NCBI GenBank assembly: GCA_963972525.1
Contig: CAXAUZ010000017.1
Span: 1 to 64,000, forward strand
Source of the DNA: Salinilacustrithrix sp003476595
GTDB taxonomy: Bacteria > Actinomycetota > Acidimicrobiia > Acidimicrobiales > Salinilacustritrichaceae
Direction: 5' to 3'
Length of the DNA: 64,000 nt
A program made the position numbers and the translations under genes. This document shows positions 42,507 through 51,427 of this stretch, one piece after another. The notes beneath the pieces were generated by a model. That model was not told the origin of the DNA and made no database searches. It was given only the letters and a program-made list of their open reading frames with translations. Each line of letters starts with the position of its first letter. Position 1 is the stretch's first letter.

Positions 42507-43138
42507 CGGAATCCGAACTTGTTCCGCTCGAGCGAACACGAGCAACGAGCCTGCCGTCGTCTGCCCGTTGGCTTGCAGGGGTCGAAGTTCGATGGATGTA
42601 TGAGACGCCGCAGGGTCCCGTCTTCGTCGGTGTCGGCCCACGCAGCGGCGAACCGCATGATGCTGACACGATGGTTCACGTTGCCGGTCCGGGGGTCCTT
42701 GAGAGTTGGCTCCCCCTTGGTCCCCATCAACGGGTTTCCGGCGGCCGACTTCTTGCCAAGAGGAGAGTGCTGCACGCGGGGGCGTCTGGTCAGGTCGGAT
42801 CGTCACCGCTGTACGTCCACCAATCGAGGGCCGCAGGTTGGGCACTCTCTCGCAAGCGGCGAGCCATTAACGTGAAGTTCGGTGACGTCCTGCTGAAGCT
42901 CACGCTAACGGCGGATTCCACCGCCGTGCTTGCGGGACCGGCGGTTCATGCGAGGTTTCGCGTTCAGGCTGGTCTCACGGATGAACCACCGTCGCGGGAC
43001 GTGAGCAACCGTCCGCTCATTCGGTGTCACTCTGGTGCTACACCAGATGAGATTGCTCTGTTTGTACTAATCGCGGAGTGCGAGTTGCCCGAGGAGGCGA
43101 GTCATCCTGCGATGATCCTCTTGGACATCGGGATCTAG
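42503..43138 (+). CDS. Candidate immunity protein for the RHS toxin
   Basis: 211 residues, GTG start overlapping the toxin stop. No membrane segment or signal is apparent and no family was recognised. Its G+C is somewhat lower than that of the RHS gene, as is common for toxin-tip and immunity cassettes. Assignment rests on position and coupling alone. Confidence 0.62.
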   Translation: MTESELVPLERTRATSLPSSARWLAGVEVRWMYETPQGPVFVGVGPRSGEPHDADTMVHVAGPGVLESWLPLGPHQRVSGGRLLAKRRVLHAGASGQVGSSPLYVHQSRAAGWALSRKRRAINVKFGDVLLKLTLTADSTAVLAGPAVHARFRVQAGLTDEPPSRDVSNRPLIRCHSGATPDEIALFVLIAECELPEEASHPAMILLDIGI

Positions 43139-43625
43139 CCTCCGGGACTGAGGTCCACCAGTCATCGAATTGGGTGCGGCTCTCTTGTGTCCTGAAGCCG
43201 ATCCACACCCCAACACCTCGCGAATTCGCTCTCATAGGGTCCACGACAGTGGATAGTGGATGAGAAGGAACGATCCTTTAACGCGAGCGTTCCATTGGTT
43301 CCGACCTGGCGTCGCACTTCTCGTGGTCTCCGGGGCCGTCGCGCTGCTGCTCGAGGGCCTCGCCTGAGCTATCAGCTACCCCGGCCAACGGCTTGTTGCC
43401 TGGCTTTGCGGGCTGTAGCCGGGCCGCTCCCGAAGTGCGATCGCGCAGGTGCTGAGCGCCCCCTAACGCGCGCGCATATTCACGTGTGGCAGGCGCCGGA
43501 AAGTGCCGGTGAGTGCGTGGCGCTCGAAGTGCCACCGAACCGCGTCCCCGACCGCTCGAACGGCATCACCCGATTAGCCGACCCTTGGCCTCGGTAGCCG
43601 CCGATCGCGTGCGAGGCTCTTCCCA
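43139..43625. other. Spacer holding one copy of a dispersed repeat
   Basis: No convincing gene in 487 bases. The section 43462-43583 is related to 47093-47213. Confidence 0.45.
43462..43583 (+). repeat. Dispersed ~125-bp repeat, copy A
   Basis: Starts CTAACGCGCG, contains CATATTCACGTG and GTGCCGGT, then CGTCCCCGACC and GATTAGCCGACC. Copy B at 47093-47213 shares these blocks in the same order and spacing; the first 48 bases match at 37 positions. Confidence 0.6.
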
Positions 43626-44477
43626 GTGGACCTCGTCGACTACCTCACCGACTCACTCGACCTGAGCGAGGTCGACGCGCTGGCTGGAGGGCACCAGAGC
43701 CGCGTGTTCCGAGCCGTCCGCCGAGACGGCGCGTGCGTTGCGGTCAAGTCGATCGATGCTTCGCTCGTCGACCGAGACGAACTAGAGGTCCGGCTCGGCG
43801 TTGTCAATGCTCTCGCCGACCTCGACCCACGCGTCTGCCGTCCGGTGCTGCTCGCTGAGGATTTCGTAATCGATTTTGCGATGTCGGGAGGCCAAGATCG
43901 CTTCATCGTGGGTTACGAGTACGCCTTCGGAGAGGAGCCCGATCCCACTCGAGCATCGGATGCCGCGCGCATGGGCGCCGCGCTCTCGGACCTGCACGAA
44001 TCGATGAGAATGCTGCCAACCGTGACGTTGCCGGTCGTAGGTGCACTTCGGTCCGCGTCGACGGACGGTGCGCACGCGATATCCGCCAGCCAGCTCCTGC
44101 ACGGGGACTTCAGTGCGAGCAACCTCCGCCAGACCGGCGAGGAAGTTCGCATCTTCGACTTCGACGACTGCGGCTACGGACCACCAGAGTTCGACGTCGC
44201 CAACGCCCTGTACATGGTCCTGTTCGACCAGACCCGGCGCGGCAGCCTCCACACCTACGAGACGTTCCGTCAGTCGTTCATCGACGGCTATCTCAACTCC
44301 TCGGGTCCGTCGATCCGGGCCGACAGTCTGGACCGCTTCATCGATCTCCGAGTCCACGCGCTCGCCCTCTGGCTCGATGACCTCGACAATGCGCCCATCG
44401 GTATCCGCGAAGCGCCGAGCGCTTGGCACACAACGCTGAGATCGTTCGTTTCGAGCTACCGATCCTCGACGGCCTGA
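43626..44477 (+). CDS. Aminoglycoside phosphotransferase-like kinase
   Basis: 283 residues, GTG start. GGHQSRVFRAVRRDGACVAV is the N-lobe, with the ATP-binding lysine in VAVKSID. LLHGDFSASNLRQTG (about residue 158) is the Brenner motif and VRIFDFDDCGYG the metal-binding Asp, then YGPPEFDVANALY. These identify the APH/choline-kinase-like fold. The substrate cannot be told; many relatives phosphorylate metabolites rather than antibiotics. It converges with, and overlaps by 22 bases, the NUDIX gene. Confidence 0.88.
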   Translation: MDLVDYLTDSLDLSEVDALAGGHQSRVFRAVRRDGACVAVKSIDASLVDRDELEVRLGVVNALADLDPRVCRPVLLAEDFVIDFAMSGGQDRFIVGYEYAFGEEPDPTRASDAARMGAALSDLHESMRMLPTVTLPVVGALRSASTDGAHAISASQLLHGDFSASNLRQTGEEVRIFDFDDCGYGPPEFDVANALYMVLFDQTRRGSLHTYETFRQSFIDGYLNSSGPSIRADSLDRFIDLRVHALALWLDDLDNAPIGIREAPSAWHTTLRSFVSSYRSSTA

Positions 44478-45079
44478 TCAACCGTCCCGACAGGCCGCCC
44501 TGCGCCCGGCTCACCCTCACGAGCGCAAGCTCGGAGTTTGCCGATGAACCGCGGGAGGTGTGGGTCGAACGCCACTGGCCCGACGTCGCAGACGTCATCG
44601 AAGTTCCACCACTTCACGTCGACGAACTCCGCCTCGTCGGGCGTCAATACGTGCTCCGACGAGCCGTCGAACACGAACCAGAGGCTCACGTCAGTGTGAG
44701 CCTCGGATCGGCCCTGCGTGCGTGTGACGGTGACCATCAACGGCTTGGCGCCGATCGACCTGTGGAACGTCGGCTCAACTCCGAGTTCCTCGAGGATCTC
44801 TCTGGTCGCTGTGTCGACCGGATTCTCGTCGACCTCGACGTGCCCTCCGGTCGGAAGCCATCGCTGCGCATCCCTGTGGTCAACGAGGAGCACCCGCTCG
44901 TCGTCGGTGTCGACCAAGACGCAGTAGGACACCAGATGCTTGGGCGGCGTTGCTGGCTTTTCCGTTCTGAAGATCGCATCGTCGCTGTCGAGCCACCGGA
45001 GCACGTCGAGCTGATGCTCGGTCTCCGCGGAGTCGACCGGAACAATCGCATCAACGAGCTCGCGGACGACCTTCCTCAT
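44456..45079 (-). CDS. NUDIX hydrolase
   Basis: 207 residues from ATG 45079 (an upstream start at 45109 is possible). The NUDIX box is complete: GGHVEVDENPVDTATREI followed by LEELGV, matching Gx5Ex7REUxEExGU. LVDTDDERVLLVDHRDAQRW and SLWFVFDGSSEHV surround it. It should hydrolyse a nucleoside diphosphate derivative; the substrate is unknown. Confidence 0.92.
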   Translation of the reverse strand: MRKVVRELVDAIVPVDSAETEHQLDVLRWLDSDDAIFRTEKPATPPKHLVSYCVLVDTDDERVLLVDHRDAQRWLPTGGHVEVDENPVDTATREILEELGVEPTFHRSIGAKPLMVTVTRTQGRSEAHTDVSLWFVFDGSSEHVLTPDEAEFVDVKWWNFDDVCDVGPVAFDPHLPRFIGKLRACAREGEPGAGRPVGTVDQAVEDR

Positions 45080-45262
45080 AGCCGGATCGTGGCACAGCCG
45101 GCTCCGCACCCCGCGTCTAATCCCCTACATCACCAGAATCTCCGACATATCGGTGCGGGCACAGCCCGAGAGCTGCCGCATGGGGCTCAAGGCGAGTCCG
45201 TCCCAGGTCGTCGTCGTCACAGAAGGCCTCGCGGTCGGAGGTCCCGACAGCGGCAGCGGGCG

Positions 45263-46090
45263 TCAGTTCACCTGGTCTGCGAAGTAGCAGTAATCGTGGG
45301 TGGCCCTGAATCCTGCGCTGGCGTAGAGAGCAGTCCCTGCGTCGTTGGTAGCCATGACGGCGAGATACATCCGTCCGATGCCACGCTCTGCTGCTTCGAT
45401 CGCCAGTCCGTTCAGCACCGAGTCTGCGACCCCTTGGCGGCGATCGCTCGGGGCCGTGGCCATGCACTGCACGCCTGCCCATCCCCGATCGACGACGAGC
45501 TGAACTACTCCGACCACCTTGCCGTCGCGGCGGGCTGCGGCGAACACAGTGGGCAGCTCTGGCGCGAGAAGGACGTGGCGGTACAAGGTCATGTCAGTGT
45601 CGGTTCGACCGCGTGTGGCCTCGACCGACCAGTACGTGCCGAACCACTCATCGCTTGGCGTAGCCGCGATCTCGATGTCGAAGCGCGACTCGGTCCGTTC
45701 GACGACGTCAGCGATTGCCGCCGCCTGGACGAACGTCCTTGCCGTCGATCGGTAACCGCGCGACTGCAGGTAGGCAGGAAGCCCACGAGGCGCCGATGCC
45801 GTGCTGACCTGGATAAGTGTGGGCGCTCCTCGCAGTCCGTAGTAGTCTTCAGCACGGGCCACGAGATCGTCGACTGTCCCCGTCCTACCGACGGCGAGAG
45901 CCGAGTTCGCACGGCGCGTCAAGCCATCGCTCCACCGGTAACGCCAACCTTCGTGCTGCTCCTCGATCAGAGGACGCCACGCGTTGGCCATCAGTTGGTC
46001 AAGCAGGGGCTCGCAGCGCATCGGTGCAGCGTAGAAGCGCTCCGGATCCGCATCATCCCAGAACGCGCCCGACATACCGACCGGGGGCAT
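45263..46090 (-). CDS. GNAT-family N-acetyltransferase
   Basis: 275 residues. The N-terminal half (WRPLIEEQHEGWRYRWSDGL) resembles double-domain GNAT proteins. In the C-terminal half VVGVVQLVVDRGWAGVQCMA, TAPSDRRQGVADSVLNGLAI and LAVMATNDAGTALYASAGFR give the acetyl-CoA-binding loop and the YxxxGF end. An internal ATG at 46021 is a shorter alternative start. Substrate unknown. Confidence 0.88.
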   Translation of the reverse strand: MPPVGMSGAFWDDADPERFYAAPMRCEPLLDQLMANAWRPLIEEQHEGWRYRWSDGLTRRANSALAVGRTGTVDDLVARAEDYYGLRGAPTLIQVSTASAPRGLPAYLQSRGYRSTARTFVQAAAIADVVERTESRFDIEIAATPSDEWFGTYWSVEATRGRTDTDMTLYRHVLLAPELPTVFAAARRDGKVVGVVQLVVDRGWAGVQCMATAPSDRRQGVADSVLNGLAIEAAERGIGRMYLAVMATNDAGTALYASAGFRATHDYCYFADQVN

Positions 46091-46289
46091 GTCACGAAGG
46101 TGCCGGTGGCGGCGAGGGAGCCCAGGTGTCCGGAGACGTCAGCTCCCACCGGAGCGATATGCGACGTGCGGGTCGCCTCCAGATCCGGCAGCATCGATCT
46201 CCAGCGCCCACGACCGACTCCACCTCGGGGACGGTCCACTGTGCTGTCCCGGCCCTGACGATCCGGCCGCGTTTTGTCACACTCAGGAC

Positions 46290-47051
46290 GTGACCGAGGA
46301 TGCCGGCGCGGAGCACACCCGCAGGGGCTACGACGCGTTGTCTGCGGTATGGGCCGAGACGACCGATGACAACATTTGGAACGAGGTGCTCGACCGCCGG
46401 CCGATCCGCTCGCTACTGCCGCGAACTCTTGAAGGCGTCGCCGTACTCGATGCCGGCATGGCCGCGGGAACGATCGCCGTCGACTTGCTCGACCGAGGCG
46501 CCGACGTCACCGGCATCGACCTGAGCCCTGCGATGGTGGAGACAGCCCGGCGCCGCTGCGGAGGGCGCGGCCGTTTCCTCGTCGCTGATTTGGGCGAACC
46601 GCTGCCCTTTGAGGACGCATCCTTCGACGGGATCGTGGCGTCGCTGGTGCTGCATTACCTCCGCGACTGGTCTATGCCACTCGACAACTTCGCGCGGGTG
46701 CTGCGTCCGGGGGGTTGGCTGGTCGCCTCGCTTGATCACCCGGATTCGCCGTTCTCGCGGGCCAATCGCGACTCCTACTTCGCGACCGAGTTACTCACGG
46801 ACCGATGGAGCAAGGCCGGGATCATGATGGACGCCTCATTCTGGCGAAGGCCACTCTCGGACGTGGTCAACGCGTTTGCAGACGCCGGCTTCGTCCTCGA
46901 CCGGCTACTCGAACCCCGGCTCACCGAAGAGGACCGAGCCCGTCACGCTGAGGATTCGGCGGGACTCGAAGACGTCCCGGTGCGGGCCATCTATCGCTGG
47001 CGCAAACTCCCGACTTCGCCCCGAGCACGACTGCCCGGTATCGCCGGGTAG
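46290..47051 (+). CDS. Class I SAM-dependent methyltransferase
   Basis: 253 residues, GTG start. VAVLDAGMAAGTIAVDLLDR is motif I, VTGIDLSPAMVETARRRCGG motif II, LPFEDASFDGIVASLVLHYL motif IV, and RVLRPGGWLVASLDHPDSPF motif V/VI of the UbiE/Methyltransf_11 type. It is a small-molecule methyltransferase of unknown substrate. Motif I has DAGMAAG where DxGxGxG is usual. Confidence 0.9.
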   Translation: MTEDAGAEHTRRGYDALSAVWAETTDDNIWNEVLDRRPIRSLLPRTLEGVAVLDAGMAAGTIAVDLLDRGADVTGIDLSPAMVETARRRCGGRGRFLVADLGEPLPFEDASFDGIVASLVLHYLRDWSMPLDNFARVLRPGGWLVASLDHPDSPFSRANRDSYFATELLTDRWSKAGIMMDASFWRRPLSDVVNAFADAGFVLDRLLEPRLTEEDRARHAEDSAGLEDVPVRAIYRWRKLPTSPRARLPGIAG

Positions 47052-47431
47052 AGGCACGCCGATGTGCCGATTGCGAGGATGCCGACTGCCTCCTAGCGCG
47101 CGGACATATTCACGTGGGGCACTGCCCTCAAGGTGCCGGTCCATGTCGCCAGGCCAAGGCGTCCCCGATTGTCATCCCCGACCGTCGCCGCGGCGCTCGC
47201 CGATCAGCCGGCCGTCGCGGATGGTGGCGCGCCGGCGTCAGTGCCATCGTTATGCAGCGGTTCGATGCTCGCATACGGGGCGTTCTTCTGCGCCCGGCCG
47301 AACTGGGTGGCCAGGAGCACTCCCGAGTCCGCAGTCGGCACTCGACTTGGAGCGCACCGAGCTAACAGGCTCCTGAATGGACCGGGGGAGACGGGCAGCC
47401 TCGGTCGCGGCTGCGGCTGACGGTCTTCCGA
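47052..47431. other. Spacer holding the second copy of the dispersed repeat
   Basis: 380 bases without a convincing gene; includes repeat copy B. Confidence 0.45.
47093..47213 (+). repeat. Dispersed ~125-bp repeat, copy B
   Basis: Related to 43462-43583 in order and spacing (CTAGCGCGCG, ACATATTCACGTG, GTGCCGGT, ATCCCCGACCG, CGATCAGCCGGCC). The two copies bracket four unrelated enzyme genes. Confidence 0.6.
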
Positions 47432-47638
47432 CTATTCGCCGAGGACGAACGTCGCTGAACGGCGCTGCATCCCAGCCACGATTTCACGAGCTCGTTTGTA
47501 GTCGGGACCACCGGTCAGCCGGTCGATTTCGTTGGCCGCCGCTGCGAGAACCGATGCCATGTCGCCGTCCCAGGCGGCTGCGTAGGCCGCAGCTGAAACG
47601 GGAGTGCGGTCAAGAGCAGGTTCGAGCGGTGTACGCAT
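47432..47638 (-). CDS. Small hypothetical protein
   Basis: 68 residues (MRTPLEPALDRTPVSAAAYA ... LAAAANEIDRLTGGPDYKRA ... VAGMQRRSATFVLGE), helical and soluble. A TATCGT sequence lies about 10 bases upstream of the ATG, so it could be translated from a leaderless message. No family recognised. Confidence 0.5.
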   Translation of the reverse strand: MRTPLEPALDRTPVSAAAYAAAWDGDMASVLAAAANEIDRLTGGPDYKRAREIVAGMQRRSATFVLGE

Positions 47639-47706
47639 GGCCCACACGATACAACGAACGAGTGTTCGGCCTCGGGGTCTGAGGTTGCGGCTGCGGAGGG
47701 GAGCGC

Positions 47707-48056
47707 CTACGCCGCCCACAGACGGCTGACGTCTGGCACGACGTTCGTCGTCAGAGATGTCGCCGCGGGCACTGGGGCGAGGAGGTCGTGTGCCTGTGCA
47801 GAATGCGACATCGCCTGGGCGGCACCGATGCTGCCGCCTCGCTTCGTGACGCCGACCGTCATCGCACATCCGCACGGGCAGAAGTCCCGAGGGTCGTCAG
47901 GCCCGCCGAAGGGCGTGTCGAACAACCGAGCCTTCGTCCGACCCAGACGATGAGCACCACCAGGATGACCCCGAAGACGGTCACAACGGTCAGCAGTCCA
48001 GCCAGGACCTCCCACACAGCGCCGGCCGGCAACTCAGTACCACGGCTCTTGGACAC
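47707..48056 (-). pseudogene. Frameshifted membrane protein with a CPCGC motif
   Basis: From a GTG at 48056 the frame encodes a membrane helix (VWEVLAGLLTVVTVFGVILV then VLIVWVGR). The frame one base back then continues with KARLFDTPFGGPDDPRDFCP and CGCAMTVGVTKRGGS. A single -1 shift near 47945 joins them into one protein of about 115 residues. The CPCGC-x-(6-8)-RGG segment resembles the N terminus of the next gene. It is either decayed or a sequencing error. Confidence 0.45.
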
Positions 48057-48141
48057 CGACGGCCGTCGCCCCACTTCGTTGAGCCCGCCCTTCGCTGCCA
48101 ATCCATGCGTCGCTGCGTGCCAAAGACCGCTCCTCGCGCTC

Positions 48142-49278
48142 TCACGAGCGGCGAGCAGCGTCGAACCCCTCCGTGAGATCGGCGGCGGCAGGCTGGACCA
48201 GCGGGTACAACCCCGCGAGGTGCTCACGCGGCGACAAGCCGGGATGGAACGTGTCGCAGAACGCGGCGAGGGCCCGCAGGTTCTGGCACCACAGGACCGG
48301 TTCGAGCGTCAGGTAGGCGAAGGTCGTGGCGTGGCCACCCAACTCATCGGGGTCCGTCGGCAGGTGCGTGAGCTTGAGCGGCGGGAGCGGCGGACGCTGC
48401 TCGGTCGTCTTCGACAGGGCAGCAACCCACACCGCGCCGACGTAGCGGCCCGCAGCGCTCGCCGGTACCTCGTCGAGTTCGATGTCGGCCCAGTCGGCAA
48501 GCGACCGGGCGTAGTTGCCGTCGGCATCGAGGACGGAGCCGAACACGTAGTCGCCGCCGGGATCGGTGGGACCGCCGGGCTCGGGCCCGTTGCCGGTCTC
48601 GACGATCACCTCGCCGGCGACCCGGTCGACGATCCGATCGCGCACGACCTCCACGTCCTGGTGGTTGAGGAGGGCGACGTCGTCTGCGGCGAGCTCCACA
48701 CCGTCGAGGCAGCCGCGGAGCTGGCCGATGACCGCGTCGGCGTGGTCACCGTCGAGTCCGGCGAGCAGCCCGGCCGCGGCGGACACGACCAGCGATGTCG
48801 TGGGCACCGGCACCCGCCGATGACGAACGTTGCCGAGCGCCACCCGGATCGCTCCGGACACGGTCGTGCCCAGCAGGATCTCCTGGGTGCCCATTTCCCG
48901 GTACGAGCCGACGTAGCTGGCAGCCGGTGCCTCCTCCCGTCGACGGGCCCTGTCGTGCGATGCGGCACGGGCGGCGAGCCCAGGAAGCGCGGTCAGCAAC
49001 GCCGAGCTGACCTTGTTCAACGTGGCGCCGTCGTCGTGGCTGCCGGGTCGTGCTTCTCCGTGGACATGTGCGAGCAGCTGTGTGCGCACCGAGTCGTACA
49101 CCCGGTGCGCGAGCGCGAGCTCCTCGGCGAGCGGGTCGGGTAGAGGGCCGTCTAGTACGTCTCCGGCGACGGCTCGGGCCGCGTCCATGGCGGCGCCCAT
49201 CGTCTCGTAACGAGCGGCGTACCCGCGCCGCGTCAACCGAACCCGCTTCCCGCACCCGCACGGGCAAACCACCGCCAT
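48142..49278 (-). CDS. Uncharacterised protein with an N-terminal CPCGC zinc-finger-like motif
   Basis: 378 residues from ATG 49278 (MAVVCPCGCGKRVRLTRRGY). The paired cysteines resemble a short zinc-binding knuckle. The remaining 350 residues are mostly helical, soluble and of unknown family (for example SYREMGTQEILLGTTVSGAI, LADWADIELDEVPASAAGRY). A longer frame reaches 49590 but lacks a ribosome site. The frameshifted neighbour at 47707-48056 shares the CPCGC segment, so a small local family is present. Confidence 0.7.
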   Translation of the reverse strand: MAVVCPCGCGKRVRLTRRGYAARYETMGAAMDAARAVAGDVLDGPLPDPLAEELALAHRVYDSVRTQLLAHVHGEARPGSHDDGATLNKVSSALLTALPGLAARAASHDRARRREEAPAASYVGSYREMGTQEILLGTTVSGAIRVALGNVRHRRVPVPTTSLVVSAAAGLLAGLDGDHADAVIGQLRGCLDGVELAADDVALLNHQDVEVVRDRIVDRVAGEVIVETGNGPEPGGPTDPGGDYVFGSVLDADGNYARSLADWADIELDEVPASAAGRYVGAVWVAALSKTTEQRPPLPPLKLTHLPTDPDELGGHATTFAYLTLEPVLWCQNLRALAAFCDTFHPGLSPREHLAGLYPLVQPAAADLTEGFDAARRS

Positions 49279-49485
49279 GACTCGATCGTACCCACGTGCC
49301 GCAGTCGCCTCTGGGCCCGTGGTGACCGCGTTGCGCGAGCACGAACTGCGCTGAGGGCGCGACGAAGGCCCCGCGGCGGGCAGGGCCTTCGTCTCGACCG
49401 GTTCGGCGGGAACCTGGTCGCGGCACGGCGGCGGGTGCCGTCCCTCGTCCGGCGACCGTAGCGTCAGGCGTGCCAGCCTGCCGCA

Positions 49486-49641
49486 ATGGATCAGAGCCTG
49501 ATCGAACAGCTCACCCCATGGCTGGCCAGTGGTGTCGTCGCTCTCGTCGGTATCTTCATCGGTCGGCGGATCGAGCGGCGCGACTCGCACGCCGCCTGGC
49601 TACGTGACCAGCGCCTCCGTCGAGGCAGCGGCCGAGCTTGA
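49486..49641 (+). pseudogene. 5' remnant of a small membrane protein
   Basis: ATG at 49486 encodes 51 residues: MDQSLIEQLTPWLASGVVAL, then VGIFIGRRIERRDSHAAWLR and DQRLRRGSGRA. This is the usual beginning of single-helix proteins whose soluble part follows WLRDQRL. The next frame continues with VEAAAELDSAQQRLELWG, as expected for the missing part, so a frameshift has probably truncated it. Confidence 0.5.
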
Positions 49642-49686
49642 CTCGGCGCAGCAGCGCCTTGAGCTCTGGGGTGACGGTCGGGGTGC

Positions 49687-49985
49687 TCATCCGGCTACCT
49701 CCTGCTCGCCGGCGCGGACAGCGAAGTCGCTGTCACTTCTCGCGAAGCGCGGGGTGACGACTGTGCCGGGCAGGCCCTGTTGGACCGGTGTGCCGTCGGT
49801 GGTCTCGGTGCCTCGTTCGAGCATTCGGCCGATCAGGCCGACGTTGATGGCTTCGGCGTCGAGGGCGCGCTCACATGCAGCGTTGACGCGGTGGGGTCCC
49901 CACTCCTTCACGAGTCCGAGCAGGGCGTAGACCTGGCGCATCTTCGTCCACGGCAACGGGATGTCCAACAGTGCGGTGGCGTACG
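49687..49985 (-). pseudogene. 3' remnant of an IS21-type IstA transposase
   Basis: AYATALLDIPLPWTKMRQVY followed by ALLGLVKEWGPHRVNAACER and ALDAEAINVGLIGRMLERG resembles the C-terminal part of IstA proteins. The catalytic region is absent. Its truncated left edge joins directly to an HNH-nuclease fragment on the same strand. Confidence 0.6.
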
Positions 49986-50130
49986 CCAGCCGCCCGCTGG
50001 GAGGCCGAACAGGTCAGTGCGGCGTTCCTCGGCGAGCACTTCGCATCGGCTGTCGCATCCGTCACCGTCAGCGTGGATCCAGTCTCCACCGAACAGCTCA
50101 CGCTCGTACGTGGTCGAGTCGCCCTCAGAT
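49975..50130 (-). pseudogene. Fragment of a secreted HNH (DUF1524-like) nuclease
   Basis: The minus strand encodes TTYERELFGGDWIHADGDGC followed by DSRCEVLAEERRTDLFGLPAGGW. This is almost the same as the start of the nuclease domain at 55093-55857 (TYERDRFGGGWIDADGDGCD...). The catalytic half is missing, replaced by the IstA remnant. Confidence 0.75.
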
Positions 50131-50143
50131 CTGAGGCGTCGGC

Positions 50144-50518
50144 TCAGGCGGCGCTACGGCCGGGCAGATCGGGCACGACCGCCACCGTTGCCAGGCGGGA
50201 GCGGAACTCGGGCGGGATGCCCAGGGAGCGCCAAGCCGCGACGGCAGGCGGATCGACGCCCAGCCGGTTCGCGACCGGGAGGACCCCGCCCCGGCTGAGG
50301 CATGCCGCGTCGAGCAGCGTCCGGTCCACGATGTCCCGGATCGGGCGAGGCACGAGAGCTTCTGAGGCCGATGACGCGAAGCCTGACACGCGATGGACGA
50401 GATCGAGCGGGGACCGGCTATGCACGGGCGACTCCTTCGAGACTTCCAGGCTGTCGAGCGACGCCACCCGCGAACGGTACCGGGCGCCGCGCGCGGGGGC
50501 AGGGGACATGTCCCACAT
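50144..50518 (-). CDS. Small HTH-like hypothetical protein
   Basis: 124 residues. Near the C terminus ACLSRGGVLPVANRLGVDPP and AVAAWRSLGIPPEFRSRLAT resemble a Cro/YdaS-like helix-turn-helix. No ribosome site supports the ATG at 50518; a second ATG at 50509 is possible. Function unknown. Confidence 0.5.
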   Translation of the reverse strand: MWDMSPAPARGARYRSRVASLDSLEVSKESPVHSRSPLDLVHRVSGFASSASEALVPRPIRDIVDRTLLDAACLSRGGVLPVANRLGVDPPAVAAWRSLGIPPEFRSRLATVAVVPDLPGRSAA

Positions 50519-50891
50519 GTCGTGTGATGTTCACCGAGTCGTGCGTCGTGGCGCATGAAACGCTCGGGATGCCTGCCGATGTTCCGAGATGCCCAGAACG
50601 TCGTCCTCAACGCCGGGGCGGGCCACGGCAGGACCAGATCGTGCAGTCGGTTGCTGTGGCATAGGGGACCTTCTCATAGCATTTCACACACCCAGCCGGG
50701 CGGGGTGGAGATCGGCACGCTTGTGAACCGAACGGCTCCAGCACTCGTCAGCGCGGCGTCGGCGCCGGCAATACAGTGGGCGGTGCCGGCGAGCGGGCCG
50801 CTATCGAGGGCAGCGTCTGCTGGGTCCGTGCGTGCCTGAACAGTTGCTCTGCTGGGACTGGCCCGGGTAGCGGTACGGCGGAAAGGACACG
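50519..50891. other. 373-bp gap
   Basis: No convincing gene or repeat. It probably contains the promoter for the small membrane protein at 50892. Confidence 0.4.
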
Positions 50892-51191
50892 ATGACCGAC
50901 TCCGACCACCTCGGGGACGCGCCGAGCGAAGGACCCGTTGACCGGGACCGTGGGGGCATTGTCCGCCCCAGTCGAACTCCGATGACTGCCACCCTTCGCA
51001 CGATTCGGGGCCGCGACGGGCAAGGCGAGGGTGAGGGCGTCATGCCGACCGTGATCGCTGTACTGGTCATGGTGCTGGTCGGCGCCGGCATGTGGCTGGC
51101 TTTCGAGAACATCTGGGGCGACACCGCCGATAACACCGTGAACCCGGCCGGGGTCATCGACTCGGACACCACCGGCGAGGTCGGCGGCTGA
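50892..51191 (+). CDS. Small single-helix membrane protein
   Basis: 99 residues, ATG preceded by AAAGGA. A charged N-terminal half is followed by one helix (VMPTVIAVLVMVLVGAGMWL) and a short acidic outer tail. Unrecognised. Confidence 0.65.
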   Translation: MTDSDHLGDAPSEGPVDRDRGGIVRPSRTPMTATLRTIRGRDGQGEGEGVMPTVIAVLVMVLVGAGMWLAFENIWGDTADNTVNPAGVIDSDTTGEVGG

Positions 51192-51427
51192 CCCCGGCCT
51201 CTCGTGTCCGACTTACCCGTGCTCGATCGCACTCTCGACGGTGTCGTCCGGCGCCCTGCCGCGTACAGGGCTTGAGCGGCGGCAGCCGGTACCCCTGGTA
51301 AGTCACGGTTCTGGCCCATGGGAGCGAACCTTTCGGACGCTGCGCGGTGCAGGGCCTCCGCTGCCGGTCTACGGTGCTCACGGGCACCCGGCGGGGGTAC
51401 CGGCGGACAACGAGAGGTACTCATCTC

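Noticed and set aside
43256..43597. Open frame upstream of the phosphotransferase
   Set aside because: No ribosome site, odd composition, and it overlaps the dispersed repeat; probably not a gene.
43459..47213. Possible integron cassettes with attC sites
   Set aside because: CTAAC occurs in one repeat copy, but no matching GTTAG arm or integron integrase was seen, and the genes face different directions.
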